Positions 35,809-45,062 are shown, counted from the first letter of the stretch. The stretch is 64,000 bases of DNA from Mesostigma viride (GCA_009746045.1 RPFO01000331.1:1-64000); one strand, 5' to 3'. A program made the numbers and translations. The notes: a model not told the origin generated them from the letters alone.

Positions 35809-36725
35809 CTAGCAGTAGTTCATCAGGAAAAAGAAAACAGCATCGCTGATCAGGCCAGTGCGGTGCAGCTCGCGGAAATAGCTCCTCTTGGCGAGCTCGG
35901 GGCACTCGGAAAAATCGTACTGGCACTTGTGAGGGGCGGAGGTGCCGGCCACAGTCATCATGCAACCCAGCTTCACCCCCTCAACGACCGTGTGATTATC
36001 GCACCGCTTCTCCTTATGCGCACACTGGTGGGAGGAGAAGCTGTCGTACAGCCCGTGGAAGTCGCAGCCATTGTTGGGGCAGGCGAAGTGGAGGTTGGCC
36101 AGGATCTCCTTGCCCATGTCGCTGTCGACGCTGATCAGCTCCACTGGCTGCTTGCACACGAAACACGCGGGGTTGCCGAACCTGGCTCGCATGTTGTGCT
36201 TGTAGGAGAACTCGTGGGCGCCAGGGACGCAAGTGGAGACCTCAGTAACGATGCGGTCGACCTTGCAGACGTGCTCCACGGAGTACTTGATGCCGCCCTT
36301 GACGACGCGGGCGACATCCACCAGAACGGCGCGCGGGTTGGTGCATCTGGAGCCGTGGAAATAGCACATGGTGGAGGAGAGCTTCTGCGTCCGGGTGGGA
36401 GTGGAGCTCGCAGGATCGCGCGCGGGGGTGGCGACTTGTCCCTCGGGCTCGTCGACAGCGCGCTGGGGAGTGAAGCCGGGGGGAAATCCTCCTGCTCGGC
36501 GTCCGCGCGCACGGGAGTCTTGTTTCCAGCCGTGTCCTCGGCGCCGTTGTCGTTGTCGGCGGAGTTTTCTTCGTTTTCTTCGGTCCAGCGCGCGACAGAG
36601 GGCTCGCTGGATTCCGCGCTGTGTGCGATGGAGCGATGGGGGCAGCAAGCGCGCTTGGGGGGGCTCGTTACGCTCGCGCCCTGGTCCGTCACCATCTTGT
36701 TCTTGGAGGAAGCGCGAGTCTCCAT
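35809..36725 (-). CDS. TRAF-type zinc-finger protein (frame-disrupted in this sequence)
   Basis: The start chosen is the ATG at 36725 (METRASSKNK). The frame shifts at a C6 run (plus strand G6, 36478-36483); one added base gives about 305 residues. The N-terminal third is hydrophilic and acidic. The C-terminal part has a Cys-x2-Cys pair (CFVCKQ) and a TRAF-type finger (CPNNGCDFHG ... HQC ... C). It is a paralogue of 46235-46948: both share SS-T before the first Cys, CPN-x2-C, and a closing Cys-x-Phe/Tyr-Asp-Phe motif. TRAF-type fingers are protein-binding modules often linked to ubiquitin signalling, so a host-interaction role is possible (inference). The promoter carries a heat-shock element and CCAAT boxes. 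Confidence 0.7.
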
Positions 36726-36799
36726 GGAAAGAGAGAGGGTTTGGATGCTTGGGAGCTTCTTGTGGGTGGCGATGGCGGAGTGGCCTGCCCAGCCTCCTC

Positions 36800-36930
36800 C
36801 CTCTCCTTTATGCACTTCGGCCTGGTGGTCCACCTTCTAGAAGATTCCCGGGCGGCCAATGGGAACGCTCCGTTTCGGTCCTTCCAGAAGGACTGACGAG
36901 GGGACCAATCGGATCGCTCCGTTTGCGAGA
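36800..36930 (-). promoter_or_regulatory. Host-style promoter: HSE, CCAAT and TATA-like elements
   Basis: TTCTAGAAGATTC at 36835-36847 is a perfect three-unit heat-shock element (TTCnnGAAnnTTC). GCATAAAG (36806-36813, minus strand) lies about 22 bp downstream in the direction of transcription. GGCCAATGGG (36853) and ACCAATCGG (36904) are CCAAT-type boxes. A second TTCCAGAA lies near 36881. Confidence 0.65.
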
Positions 36931-37120
36931 CTGGGATCGGGGCTGACCCGGCCCGGTACCGGCGCCGCGCCACGCCGCGCCACGTCGCGCCACAGGGCCC
37001 GGGCCGGTGCGGTGACGCGCGGCGGGCCTCCCGGCGCGGTTACGGATCTGACAACCAGTGCCACTTGTAAGATCCCGTGACACTTGGCGCGTTCGTGCGC
37101 TGTCGAAGAGAAAGCGGAGA

Positions 37121-37162
37121 GCGTGTCAATCAATCGATTGCAATTATTAATTATTGACACGC
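37121..37162. repeat. 10-bp inverted repeat GCGTGTCAAT / ATTGACACGC
   Basis: Perfect arms (37121-37130, 37153-37162) around an AT-rich 22-nt loop, between the zinc-finger gene promoter and the 3' end of the next gene. It could be a terminator hairpin for the leftward gene or a protein-binding site. The remainder of 36931-37202 is GC-rich with no gene. Confidence 0.6.
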
Positions 37163-37202
37163 CGCCATTTTTCCCTCGGCGAATACACGACGCGCGCGCT
37201 CA

Positions 37203-38042
37203 TCACTGACGGATCCGTTTGGCATCCCTATCCTCCAACTGTTTAAGTCTCATCACCTTGCGGTTGTCTTTCATGCACTCCGCGTCCGCCATATCCGCGT
37301 GCAGACCGTCGGCCTCGAAAATGCGAGAGAAGATTTCGCCCGTCTCCTTAGAAACCGCGACGGGGTTATCGCCGGTCTTCTTGATGCGTTCCGTCTCCCT
37401 CCATTGAATGTACGCCATAGCCAGAGACTGACCGCGCGTGTTAGAGTCCCTGGTAGACCCCGACCCGCGATACACCTCGCGCAACTGGGCCGTCGTCTTG
37501 CCCGTCACGGTCAAGTTGTTTCGGTCGTGGACGCGTGGATAGAGCATCCCGCATCCCTTATGCTTGTCCATGTACTCCTTGATGGATGCGTTCAGCTCCT
37601 TCGTGGTGTGCGAGCTCTGGATGCGCGGATGCTCGTTTAGGTTTGCCAGCACACCCTCCTTGGCATCCGCGCGACTCAGGATGTCCTCGGCCAGAGTACG
37701 GTCCGCGTTCAAGTACCGCTCCAGAAGGACGGACATCTTCTCGCGGAACTTGGCGGCCATCTTGCCGGGGAGCAGCATTATGATGCGCGTCAGGCCCTGA
37801 CGGTCCGTCACCGGGGTGTCTCGCTGCCTGGCCCCGGGGAATTTCCAGAGGTGGCAGTGCGCCACCTCTGGAAATGACTCCTTGAGGCGCGACCAAGTCT
37901 TCTTGGCACATGAATCCCCAAGGGCAGCCATCGCATCGAAGACAGAAATTCTGCCATCATCTGTCACCCTTATTTTCCCCGCAAATTGAGGGTCGTCATC
38001 CTGCCCATCAACGGGTTTCAAGTATTCCACGAGGGCTGCCAT
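37203..38042 (-). CDS. KilA/Bro-N-like domain protein
   Basis: 279 residues from the ATG at 38042 (MAALVEYLKPVDGQ). Residues 1-140 match the neighbouring paralogue at 38410-39162, including 'GKIRVT', 'ISVFDA', 'LWKFPGARQRDTPV', 'IIMLLPGKMAAKFR' and 'LLERYL'. The PGxRQRDTPV ... LLPG pattern belongs to a Bro-N/KilA-related domain common in giant-virus and algal proteins, usually considered DNA-binding. The C-terminal half is hydrophilic and differs from the paralogue: the nuclease domain is absent here. It ends in a basic, coiled-coil-like stretch (KVMRLKQLEDRDAKRIR). Confidence 0.75.
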   Translation of the reverse strand: MAALVEYLKPVDGQDDDPQFAGKIRVTDDGRISVFDAMAALGDSCAKKTWSRLKESFPEVAHCHLWKFPGARQRDTPVTDRQGLTRIIMLLPGKMAAKFREKMSVLLERYLNADRTLAEDILSRADAKEGVLANLNEHPRIQSSHTTKELNASIKEYMDKHKGCGMLYPRVHDRNNLTVTGKTTAQLREVYRGSGSTRDSNTRGQSLAMAYIQWRETERIKKTGDNPVAVSKETGEIFSRIFEADGLHADMADAECMKDNRKVMRLKQLEDRDAKRIRQ

Positions 38043-38409
38043 CGCTATTTGACTATTAAGGAGATTGTTTTCTTTTTAAACTAAACGAACATCGACTCTC
38101 GATTGCCGAGGAACCTCTAACCAGCCCGGCGAATTTCCAGTTGTAAAGAAATTTACAACTTACTCAAACATACGCGAGAGGGTCTCGCTGCCTGGCCCCG
38201 GTGAATTTCTAGTGTACACTTCCTCACGGGTCGACTGGCAGTGTGATCTGGTATGTCACACATCGGACCGGGTGTTCGGCCTTTATAGGAGCGACCGCCC
38301 CGCCGGCGCCCGTCGCATCGGTCACAGAACGCGACGTGGCTCGACCAAAGCGCGTCCGTACCGTCTACCACCCGTCGGATGACGAGGCAATGACAAAAAA
38401 TGATAGAAA
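38043..38409. promoter_or_regulatory. Duplicated promoter region with gene remnant
   Basis: 38269-38372 is a 104-bp near-copy of 39207-39310, which lies upstream of the paralogous gene; both contain GCCTTTATAGGAGCG. Next to it, 38181-38210 copies the 'TCGCTGCCTGGCCCCGG' segment of the coding region (37822). The spacer therefore records a tandem gene duplication with a broken third fragment. Confidence 0.7.
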
Positions 38410-39162
38410 CTAAACGAACACGTTGGGGTTCTGCAACTCGATCTCTTTATCGAGGGTCAGTTCGATGTCGTACAGATCGCAGAGTTCCTTAAGGGCTAGT
38501 AGCTTTTCCACAGTCACGTTGGGTGTTGTAACGGTGCGGAAAACATGCAACCTCTTGGAGTAGCCCGGATAATCGAGGGCGTATCCCAGCACCTGTCCCA
38601 CACCGTGGAAGGCCTGGCTGAACTCTTTGACTTCGATAACCACCTTGGGGTCGTGACAGAGGATATCAATCACTCCAGCCCTGCACCTGACTTCGCGTTC
38701 TCCATTGACACGGGCAGCCAGATCAGCTTGAACGTCCTTTTCGGTCAATTGCCTTTTCCTCTTTTTATGAGAATTCGCGGTAATCAGGACTCGTTCAAGC
38801 TCCTCCCATGACGAGCAGGTCTTGATAGACGTGACGAATTCGTATGAGAGACAAGGCAGATGGCACAAAATGGTTTTCAGCTCTGGGAACGTCGCTACAG
38901 GGGTGTCTCGTTGCCTGGGACCTGGGAATTTGAAGAGTGAATTACACACCTCCTCATGCTCCTTCTTGAGGTTTCGGAAAGCCTCGCTCGCATGTCGAAA
39001 GGAGTTTGTCGTAAAAGAACCATCTTGATTTAGAAACAGGATGCACTTTATGGCATCGATCACCGAAATCTTTCCGCCCTCTGTCACCCTTATCTTTCCA
39101 GCAAAATGAGGGTCGTCCTCCTGCCCATCAACCGGCTTCAGGTATTCCACGAGGGCGGACAT
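38410..39162 (-). CDS. KilA/Bro-N-like protein fused to a PD-(D/E)XK-type nuclease domain
   Basis: 250 residues; the start at 39162 (MSALVEYLKPVDGQ) is chosen by alignment with the paralogue at 38042. Residues 1-125 are the Bro-N/KilA-like part ('FKFPGPRQRDTPV'). Residues 155-225 contain 'GVIDIL' (Asp166) and 'VVIEVKE' (Glu177, Lys179), the D...ExK signature of PD-(D/E)XK nucleases, then 'GQVLGYALDYPGYSKRLHVF'. The same C-terminal domain recurs at 48774-49427 behind a different N-terminus. A DNA-targeting nuclease is likely, either in virus DNA metabolism or against competing DNA (inference). Confidence 0.75.
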   Translation of the reverse strand: MSALVEYLKPVDGQEDDPHFAGKIRVTEGGKISVIDAIKCILFLNQDGSFTTNSFRHASEAFRNLKKEHEEVCNSLFKFPGPRQRDTPVATFPELKTILCHLPCLSYEFVTSIKTCSSWEELERVLITANSHKKRKRQLTEKDVQADLAARVNGEREVRCRAGVIDILCHDPKVVIEVKEFSQAFHGVGQVLGYALDYPGYSKRLHVFRTVTTPNVTVEKLLALKELCDLYDIELTLDKEIELQNPNVFV

Positions 39163-39206
39163 TGCTACTTGACTATCGGATAGGTAACACTGTTGACAAG
39201 AGGAGG

Positions 39207-39310
39207 TGTGTTCGGCCTTTATAGGAGCGACCGCCCCGCCGGCGCCCGTCGCATCGGTCACGGGACGCGACGTGGCTCGACCAAAGCGCGTCCGTACCGT
39301 CGACCATCCG
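39207..39310 (-). promoter_or_regulatory. Promoter repeat, copy 2 (copy 1 at 38269-38372)
   Basis: 104 bp with only a few differences from 38269-38372, lying just upstream of the ATG at 39162. CGGCCTTTATAGGAGCG may include a TATA-like box in inverted orientation (CTATAAAGG on the minus strand). Confidence 0.7.
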
Positions 39311-39510
39311 TAGCCTTGATTTATATATGGGAAGTGCTGCCACCGTTATGCACGTGGCACCTAACCCACGCCCATTTTTATAGGGGAAATGCTGTCAAAA
39401 TTTTATTAAGGCCCCTAGCCTTGATTTATTTATGGGAAGTGCTGCCACCATTATGCACGTGGCACCTAACCCACGCCCATTTTTATAGGGGAAATGCTGT
39501 CAAAAAAATA
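39303..39510 (+). repeat. Two diverged copies of the 105-bp satellite unit inside the viral block
   Basis: 'CCTTGATTTATATATGGGAA' and 'CCTTGATTTATTTATGGGAA' units with the same GGCACCTAACCCAC and TTTTTATAGGGGAAATGCTG blocks as the array at 34115-35605. They link the satellite to the viral segment. Confidence 0.9.
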
Positions 39511-39512
39511 TA

Positions 39513-40228
39513 CTAATGCTCCATGGGCTGTGCCGGGTCGCCAGGGAGCGTCCCCCTATGGTATATGTTCTGGTACACCGCCCACGCGGCCGGATCCGTT
39601 TGCCGCATGTCGCTCTTTCGAATCGTCCTGGCGGCCCGGTGGAATAGCGTCTCCTTGGGGAGCCAGTCGTCCATGTGTCGCAGAGGCTCCGACGGTCTCG
39701 TGAGAAACTCCTCGTCGGCGGCGGTGCGTTGGCGGTTCTTCCAAGGGATGGGCGGCTGTTTCAACCCCATTTCCCCGACGCTGCGGCGGTACCGTTGCCG
39801 CCCTTCGGCCAGATTTTGCTGCATATCGAATATCTTGGTTCGCGCGTATTTCCTGTCCCTGGCCTGTTCGTACCGTTTTCGCGAATCCTGCTGGCCTGTT
39901 CGCGGATCGATGAACTGCATGTACGGATTGGAAACGAAGTCGTCGTCGAGATCGTTCGCCGCCTTGTACATCTCAAACGATTGCTCGTGCATCGCGTACG
40001 GTTCGGGCCCTTGATTCCTATACACCTTCGGGAACCACCCCTCGAAATCCGACTCGGACCCCGTGCCGCGATCGAAGCGGCGAGGCCCTCGCATCGACCG
40101 CGTGTCCGGGGGGACCACGCGCGGCGGGGTTCGGCGCCGTTGGCCCGCACGCGATGCCTCGTTTTCGTTTTCGGTTTCGTCGCCTTCCTTTTTCTCCCGC
40201 TCGAACGGACGCCGAGTGCGCGAGCCAT
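39513..40228 (-). CDS. Hypothetical viral protein, basic N-terminus (frame-disrupted)
   Basis: Read from the ATG at 40228 (MARALGVRSSGRKRK), directly after a TATATATAAGTATATAT promoter. The frame needs one extra base in the C6 run (plus strand G6 at 40108-40113), giving about 238 residues. Without it the longest ATG frame starts at 40094 (MRGPRRFDRG, 193 residues). The N-terminus is rich in Arg and Lys; the body is rich in Arg, Asp, Tyr and Gln with no hydrophobic helix, suggesting a nucleic-acid-binding or internal virion protein (inference). No family recognised. Confidence 0.65.
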
Positions 40229-40262
40229 ATATACTTATATATATAAAGGTACACTCTTTTTT
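40229..40262. promoter_or_regulatory. TATATA-type viral promoter
   Basis: ATATATACTTATATATATAAAGG immediately upstream of the ATG at 40228. Shorter AT-rich elements of the same kind precede most genes from here to the right end. Confidence 0.55.
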
Positions 40263-40443
40263 TTCAATAATAGATTTAACGCTTAAAAATCGTCACGGGG
40301 CTCATCCGCGTTTGTTGGTAGTGCCGCGCACCCGCCTCGTGTTGTACTATCGACCTAACGTTATTTGGCGAATGCCGTCGCGTGTGGTGTGCATGTGCGC
40401 GTATGTGATTCAGGCCCGGCGGCCGATAAAAATCAACAGGAGC

Positions 40444-42914
40444 ATGTTCGCGTCGTCCTCTGCTGGGAGCGGTGGTGGTGGTGGTGGCGGTGGTGTCGGC
40501 GGTGTCGGTGGTGTCGGCGGTGTCGGTGGTGTCGGTGGTGGCGGTGGCGGTGGGGGGACGCGGGGGTGGTGTCCTCTCAGTCGTCCGCGACGGTAGTCTC
40601 GACCGTCGGCGCTTCGGGGGTGCCTCACACCCTTGAGGCGACCGACGCGTCCCCGCCCCTTTTGTGGACTGGCGGGGGGCCGACCCGGGCGCGCTGCTTT
40701 TGCCGGCTGCGGTGGGCGACACGCCCCCCGCGACCGCCCCTTTGGTGGCTCCGGTGGCCGACACGGCCCCCGTGACCGCCCCTTTGGTGGCTCCGGTGGC
40801 CGACACGGCCCCGGTGACCGCCCCTTCGGTGGCTGCGGTGGGCGACACGCCCCCCGCGACCGCCCCTTTGGTGGCTCCGGTGGCCGACACGGCCCCGGTG
40901 ACCGCCCCTTCGGTGGCTCGGGTGGCCGACACGGCCCCCGTGACCGCCCCTTTGGTGGCTCCGGTGGCCGACACGGCCCCGGTGACCGCCCCTTCGGTGG
41001 CTCGGGTGGCCGACACGGCCCCGGTGACCGCCCCTTCGGTGGCTCGGGTGGCCGACACGGCCCCCGTGACCGCCCCTTTGGTGGCTCCGGTGGCCGACAC
41101 GGCCCCGGTGACCGCCCCTTCGGTGGCCCCGGCGGCCGACACGGCCCCGGGTGCTGCTGCTTCCTCGTCCCCGGTGGCCGCCCCTTTGGTGGCTCCGGCG
41201 GGCGACACGGCCCCGGGTGCTGCTGCTCCCTCGGCTCCGGTGGCCGACCCGGCCCCGACCACTGTGTTGCGTGGGGTGTCCGGCGCCCCCGCGGTGACCC
41301 CCCTCGCCCGCGCGACCTCGGCGTTGTTGCACCGGGTCGGCGGGGCGAGGACGCCGGTGGGGGGGGCAGGGGTGTGGCGGCCGCGGGTGGGTCGCGCCCC
41401 AGTGTGGCGGGTGGGGCGCGTCCCGGTGTGGGGGTCTGGCGGCCCCCGGTGCGGCGGGTGTGGCGGGGGCGCGCCCCAGTGTGGCGGGTGGGTCGCGCCC
41501 CAGTGTGGCGGGTGGGGCGCGTCCCGGTGTGGGGGGTCTGGCGCCCCCCGGTGCGGCGGGTGTGGCGGGGGCGCGCCCCAGTGTGGCGGGTGGGGCGCGT
41601 CCCGGTGTGGCGGGTGGGTCGGGGGCGGGCCCCAGTGCGGCGGGTGGGGCGGGGGCGGGGGGGGTGCCGGTGGTCGTGGCGTGATCACGGGTTACGCCCC
41701 CAGGGCGGATGGGAAGGTGGTCGCGGCGCCTCATTTCCTGCCGGACATGAGCGTGCAGGGGACGATCTCCCATCCAGGTAACAGGGAGAGGTACCTGGCC
41801 TCCAAGAGGGCGGAGCTAGACAAGGACGTGGGTGGCGGGAAGCTTCGGGGTACGCTAGAGGATAGGTACATCCGGGCGACCCGCTACACCTTGTCGCTGC
41901 GGCAGTGCGGGCTGCCGCACTACCTCTTGGTCTCCTACCTCTTCTGGGAGGCCCCAGAGGAGGCCAGGAACTTCCTCCCGTGGGTCTACATCGCCCTCGA
42001 CGAGGACGGCACCACCGGCGTGTTCGCGGCGCGGCCCTTCGTGGACGGCTCGTACGTGGGGGAGACCGGCGGCGACCTCTGGGGGCCGGTCGGGGGGACG
42101 AGAGGATCCCAGTTTCGATGGAGATCCTCGACTTCAGCGGGGACTCGGTCGGCGTTTTCGCCATCCGTCGCGGCGTCCGGCCGGACTTGCAGGATGACGA
42201 GATCCTGAACGGGTGGGTGTTCCCGTCGGTTCGGGACTTGGCGGGCGGGCTCTCCATGGCCCGTCTGTCAAGGAACCCGAACACGTGGTTGTCGTGGCAG
42301 GGGCACGCGATCACCAGCCGGCCTGTCCAGCTCGGCGGCGAGCTGTTCTTGGGGTTAGACCTCAAGGGCAGCAACGCCACCACCCAGTCGGTCGTGGCCG
42401 AGCTGGATAAGTTCGAGCCGCAGGGGTTGGAGTTCGGGGCCAACCCCCACTTGTACTCGCGGCTCGTGGCGGCGGGGTTCACGGCCCTGAAGGTCTCACG
42501 CACCCACGCCAGGGAGTGGACCTGGAGGGAGCCTGCGGCCGACGCCGCCGTCTTGGTCCCTCGGGTGTCGGGCTGGGACGCCGCCGTCCGGGTGGTCCTG
42601 GAGGCGGCCGGCCTCACCGAGGAGGAGGCGGCGGGGCAGGAGGTGGAGGTGGAGGTGGAGGTCTGCGACGGCAAGCCCTCGCCCTTGCCGACGACTCCGG
42701 TCCCGGGTCTCTTGGCCACGACGGAGACGCTGTACACGCACGAGTTGTCCGCCTCGGATGACCTCGTGACTCGTCAGCGGCGGTTCGACTGGGGGCGCGT
42801 CGACTTGGCGGTTACCAGCCGGGACGACGACGAGGGCGACCGGGACGAGTTCGTCCCCCGGCCGGTGTTGGTGCAGCCGGAGGGGGGCCGGCACTCCGGC
42901 GACGACGACGACGG

Positions 42915-42961
<47 letters not shown>

Positions 42962-43077
42962 GCGACGACGACGACGGCGACGACGACGACGATGACGACG
43001 ACGGCGACGACGACGACGACGGCGACGGCGACAGGGATGATGAGATCGTCCCTGACAGCGACGACGGCGACTCTTGA
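40444..43077 (+). CDS. Large repetitive protein: Gly-rich, APV-repeat, globular core, poly-Asp tail (multiply frame-disrupted)
   Basis: The reading starts at the ATG at 40444 (MFASSSAGSGGG). It stays in a consistent composition only if one base is added at each of six G runs: 40552-40557, 40674-40679, 41359-41366, 41430-41434, 41657-41664 and 42092-42097. That gives about 879 residues. Order: a Gly/Val-Gly run; about a dozen copies of a 13-residue unit (APVADTAPVTAPS); an Ala/Gly/Arg/Pro repeat (ARPSVAGG); a globular part of about 400 residues from 41700 with 'YTLSLRQCGLPHYLLVSYLFW'; and an Asp-rich tail interrupted by Gly. The 41730-42900 part looks like an ordinary folded domain. Function unknown; a surface or fibre-type protein with elastic repeats is one option. 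Confidence 0.6.
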
Positions 43078-43191
43078 CTTTGCCGTCGTCTCGGCCTTCG
43101 TGTTGGCCACCGGCTTTTTTTGTGCCGCGTGCGCCCCTTGGCGGCTCCCTTCTGTTCTCTAGTTGTAGTTTGTTTGCGTGTGTGACCGACC

Positions 43192-43239
43192 ACTCGTCCG
43201 CTGGTAGCGGGCCTCCGGGCCTTAGCAATTAGGACGAGT
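43192..43239 (+). ncRNA. Structured element, copy 1 (hairpin with nested GGCC stem)
   Basis: ACTCGTCC (43192-43199) pairs with GGACGAGT (43232-43239). Between them GCT/AGC and GGCC/GGCC can form inner stems. The element lies about 115 bp after the stop of the preceding gene, within a repeat of about 130 bp. It could be a 3'-end or termination hairpin, or a small structured RNA. Confidence 0.45.
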
Positions 43240-43370
43240 CTGTCGTTGTTAGTGTAGTGCTTCCTGGTTTGCTCGCCACCGGCCTTTGTCGTGCCGCGTG
43301 CGCCCTTTAGCTGTGGCTTCTTTGCGCGTGTTTTCTCTGCAGTGTGTTCTCTTTGCGTGTGTGTCGGACC

Positions 43371-43418
43371 ACTCGTCCGCTGGTAGCGGGCCTTCGGGCC
43401 TTAGCAATTAGGACGAGT
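43371..43418 (+). ncRNA. Structured element, copy 2, followed by a T7 run
   Basis: Same outer stem (43371-43378 with 43411-43418) and inner stems; the inner loop is TTCG here and TCC in copy 1. The stem is followed by CTGTCTTTTTTT, resembling a terminator. The surrounding 43090-43450 holds no protein gene. Confidence 0.45.
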
Positions 43419-43465
43419 CTGTCTTTTTTTAGTGGACTTGGCGTTTGCTCGCGACTCTCTCACGA

Positions 43466-43523
43466 CTCTCTCATTTGACACAAGTGCAAAAAAAAACATG
43501 CATTAGGTAGTATATGCGCGACG
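43466..43523 (+). promoter_or_regulatory. Orphan copy of a 58-bp promoter repeat
   Basis: Identical over 58 bp to 44633-44690, which sits directly upstream of the ATG at 44691. Here no credible gene follows; downstream lies the 3' end of the ATPase gene on the other strand. Confidence 0.7.
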
Positions 43524-43593
43524 GGATTGGGCGGCATTCGTATTCTCACGGAATACCAACACAATATTTTGCACAACTCTCAACGCGCTACGA

Positions 43594-44514
43594 TCACGGT
43601 TTATTGGACCATTGGGACACGACGTCGGCGCTCCCGCTGTACGTCGTGCCGAGCGAGTTGGTCCCGTCGTCGGCCATAGGAGCTGGATTTTGGGCCACGA
43701 GAGCGTCGTCCTCCACGGTGACCCCGCCGATGTCATCGGAAGTGTACTGATCGTCCTGCGTGACGGGCGAGGGTTTGCGGACCAAGGCCTGTCTCGCGAT
43801 CTGCACCTGCCGGATATCGCCGCCCGCCATCGCGGCCGCGGGGTCCTCGGGCCCGGGCCCTTGCATCAGGTCGGCGTCCGCCTTGTACCAAAAGATCACG
43901 TCTTCGATACGGTTCGAATCGCTCGTGTGATCCACGACCAGGCACTCGTAATTCTGAGTGCATTGGTCGAGGATCTCGCAAAACGCTTCGAAGGTGGGGA
44001 TGACGCCGAAGTAGTTCCGATACAACCGCTCGCGGTTCATGATGATGTTCTCTCGCAACGCGAACACGTAATCGATGTTGCTGCGGATGTCGGGCGTGAC
44101 GTCCATACTGTACTGGCTGATGAACAGGAAGAAGATCTTCATGTGTCTCCCGTTCAGCGCGATCTCACGGATGCAGGGGTCCCGCATGACCGAACGGTCG
44201 TACACGCAGTCGTCCAACACGACGAAACAGTTGCGACCTCGCCCCGCTTTGCACAGCCGCTTCTGGTTCTTCAACAGCGCTCGCAGGGCGGGCTTGTTGA
44301 AAGATTCGTATACGAATAGGCTGGGGACGAACTGCTGCCAGTGGCGATTGGACCCCTCCGTGCCGGACATCACGATCCCGGACGGGATGTGACGCTTGTG
44401 GTACATGATGTCGGTGGCGAGCGTCGTCTTGCCACCGCCGCCTTTGGACACGATGCAGACGACCTTGTCGTCTCCTATCTTCGAGGGATCGAACTTTTTC
44501 AGTTGAAGGTCCAT
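43594..44514 (-). CDS. A32-type DNA packaging ATPase
   Basis: 306 residues from the ATG at 44514. Walker A is SKGGGGKT (residues 23-30) and Walker B is FVVLDD (about 97-102), followed by the 'FLFISQY' segment near residue 130 that is typical of the FtsK/HerA-related packaging ATPases of nucleocytoviruses. Known members pump viral DNA into the capsid. The length is usual for the core domain with a C-terminal extension of about 60 residues rich in Asp, Ala and Pro. The start is preceded by AT-rich sequence (CCGTGGTCTTAATAAATG). This is the clearest viral hallmark in the window. Confidence 0.88.
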   Translation of the reverse strand: MDLQLKKFDPSKIGDDKVVCIVSKGGGGKTTLATDIMYHKRHIPSGIVMSGTEGSNRHWQQFVPSLFVYESFNKPALRALLKNQKRLCKAGRGRNCFVVLDDCVYDRSVMRDPCIREIALNGRHMKIFFLFISQYSMDVTPDIRSNIDYVFALRENIIMNRERLYRNYFGVIPTFEAFCEILDQCTQNYECLVVDHTSDSNRIEDVIFWYKADADLMQGPGPEDPAAAMAGGDIRQVQIARQALVRKPSPVTQDDQYTSDDIGGVTVEDDALVAQNPAPMADDGTNSLGTTYSGSADVVSQWSNKP

Positions 44515-44632
44515 TTATTAAGACCACGGTATTTATTTCCGACATTCGGGCGACGGTCACGGACGAGCCGGCGCGCCTACGGGCACGTACGGCGTCCGCG
44601 TGTAAGGGAAAAACAGGACGTGGATCCCTCGG

Positions 44633-44690
44633 CTCTCTCATTTGACACAAGTGCAAAAAAAAACATGCATTAGGTAGTATATGCGCGACG
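44633..44690 (+). promoter_or_regulatory. 58-bp promoter repeat directly before the ATG at 44691
   Basis: Contains an A9 run, 'ACATGCATTAGGTAGTATAT' and ends GCGCGACG against the start codon. Exact duplicate of 43466-43523. Confidence 0.7.
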
Positions 44691-45062
44691 ATGCGTTGTG
44701 GATTCAAGAGCACGGTGTCCGGCAAATCGTGTGCGCGAAAGTGCGGTGAAGGCAAGAAACGGTGCTACCAGCATTCGAAATCGCGGCATCGCGTTCGGGC
44801 AGGAAACGTAAACGATGGATGGGTGGTCGAGCGCCCCGAGCGCCCCCCTGTGCCGCCTTTCCAACGTCACACGGAGCCACCCGTGTATAATTTTACTCCC
44901 GCCCCCTACAACGGGTCGTGGGATGTCTACGCGGACGACCCGGAAACCATGGCCCCTATTTTTTTGGATGACGTGAAGCACGTTAGTGACGCGATCGAAG
45001 CGGCTCAGACGATTTCCAAAATGCGCAAGTGGAGGAAGCGAAAACGCGCTAAAACGCGCTAA
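44691..45062 (+). CDS. Small basic Cys-containing viral protein
   Basis: 123 residues. The N-terminus has Cys3, 14, 18 and 25 with His28 (CGFKS..SCARKCGEGKKRCYQH), which could form a small zinc knuckle. The C-terminal 15 residues are almost all Lys and Arg. The middle is Pro-rich. This suggests a nucleic-acid-binding protein. No family assigned. It ends 115 bp before the convergent gene at 45178. Confidence 0.7.
   Translation: MRCGFKSTVSGKSCARKCGEGKKRCYQHSKSRHRVRAGNVNDGWVVERPERPPVPPFQRHTEPPVYNFTPAPYNGSWDVYADDPETMAPIFLDDVKHVSDAIEAAQTISKMRKWRKRKRAKTR

Noticed and set aside
38081-38419. A 10-nt motif CTAAACGAAC occurring at 38081 and 38410, resembling a coronavirus leader sequence
   Set aside because: Short chance match. 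One copy includes a stop codon of a DNA-virus-type gene, and nothing else supports an RNA virus origin.
40625-41773. A 382-codon frame on the minus strand and another on the plus strand
   Set aside because: Both are shadow frames of the G/C-rich repeats of the gene at 40444-43077, whose composition is continuous only in the path across the G runs.
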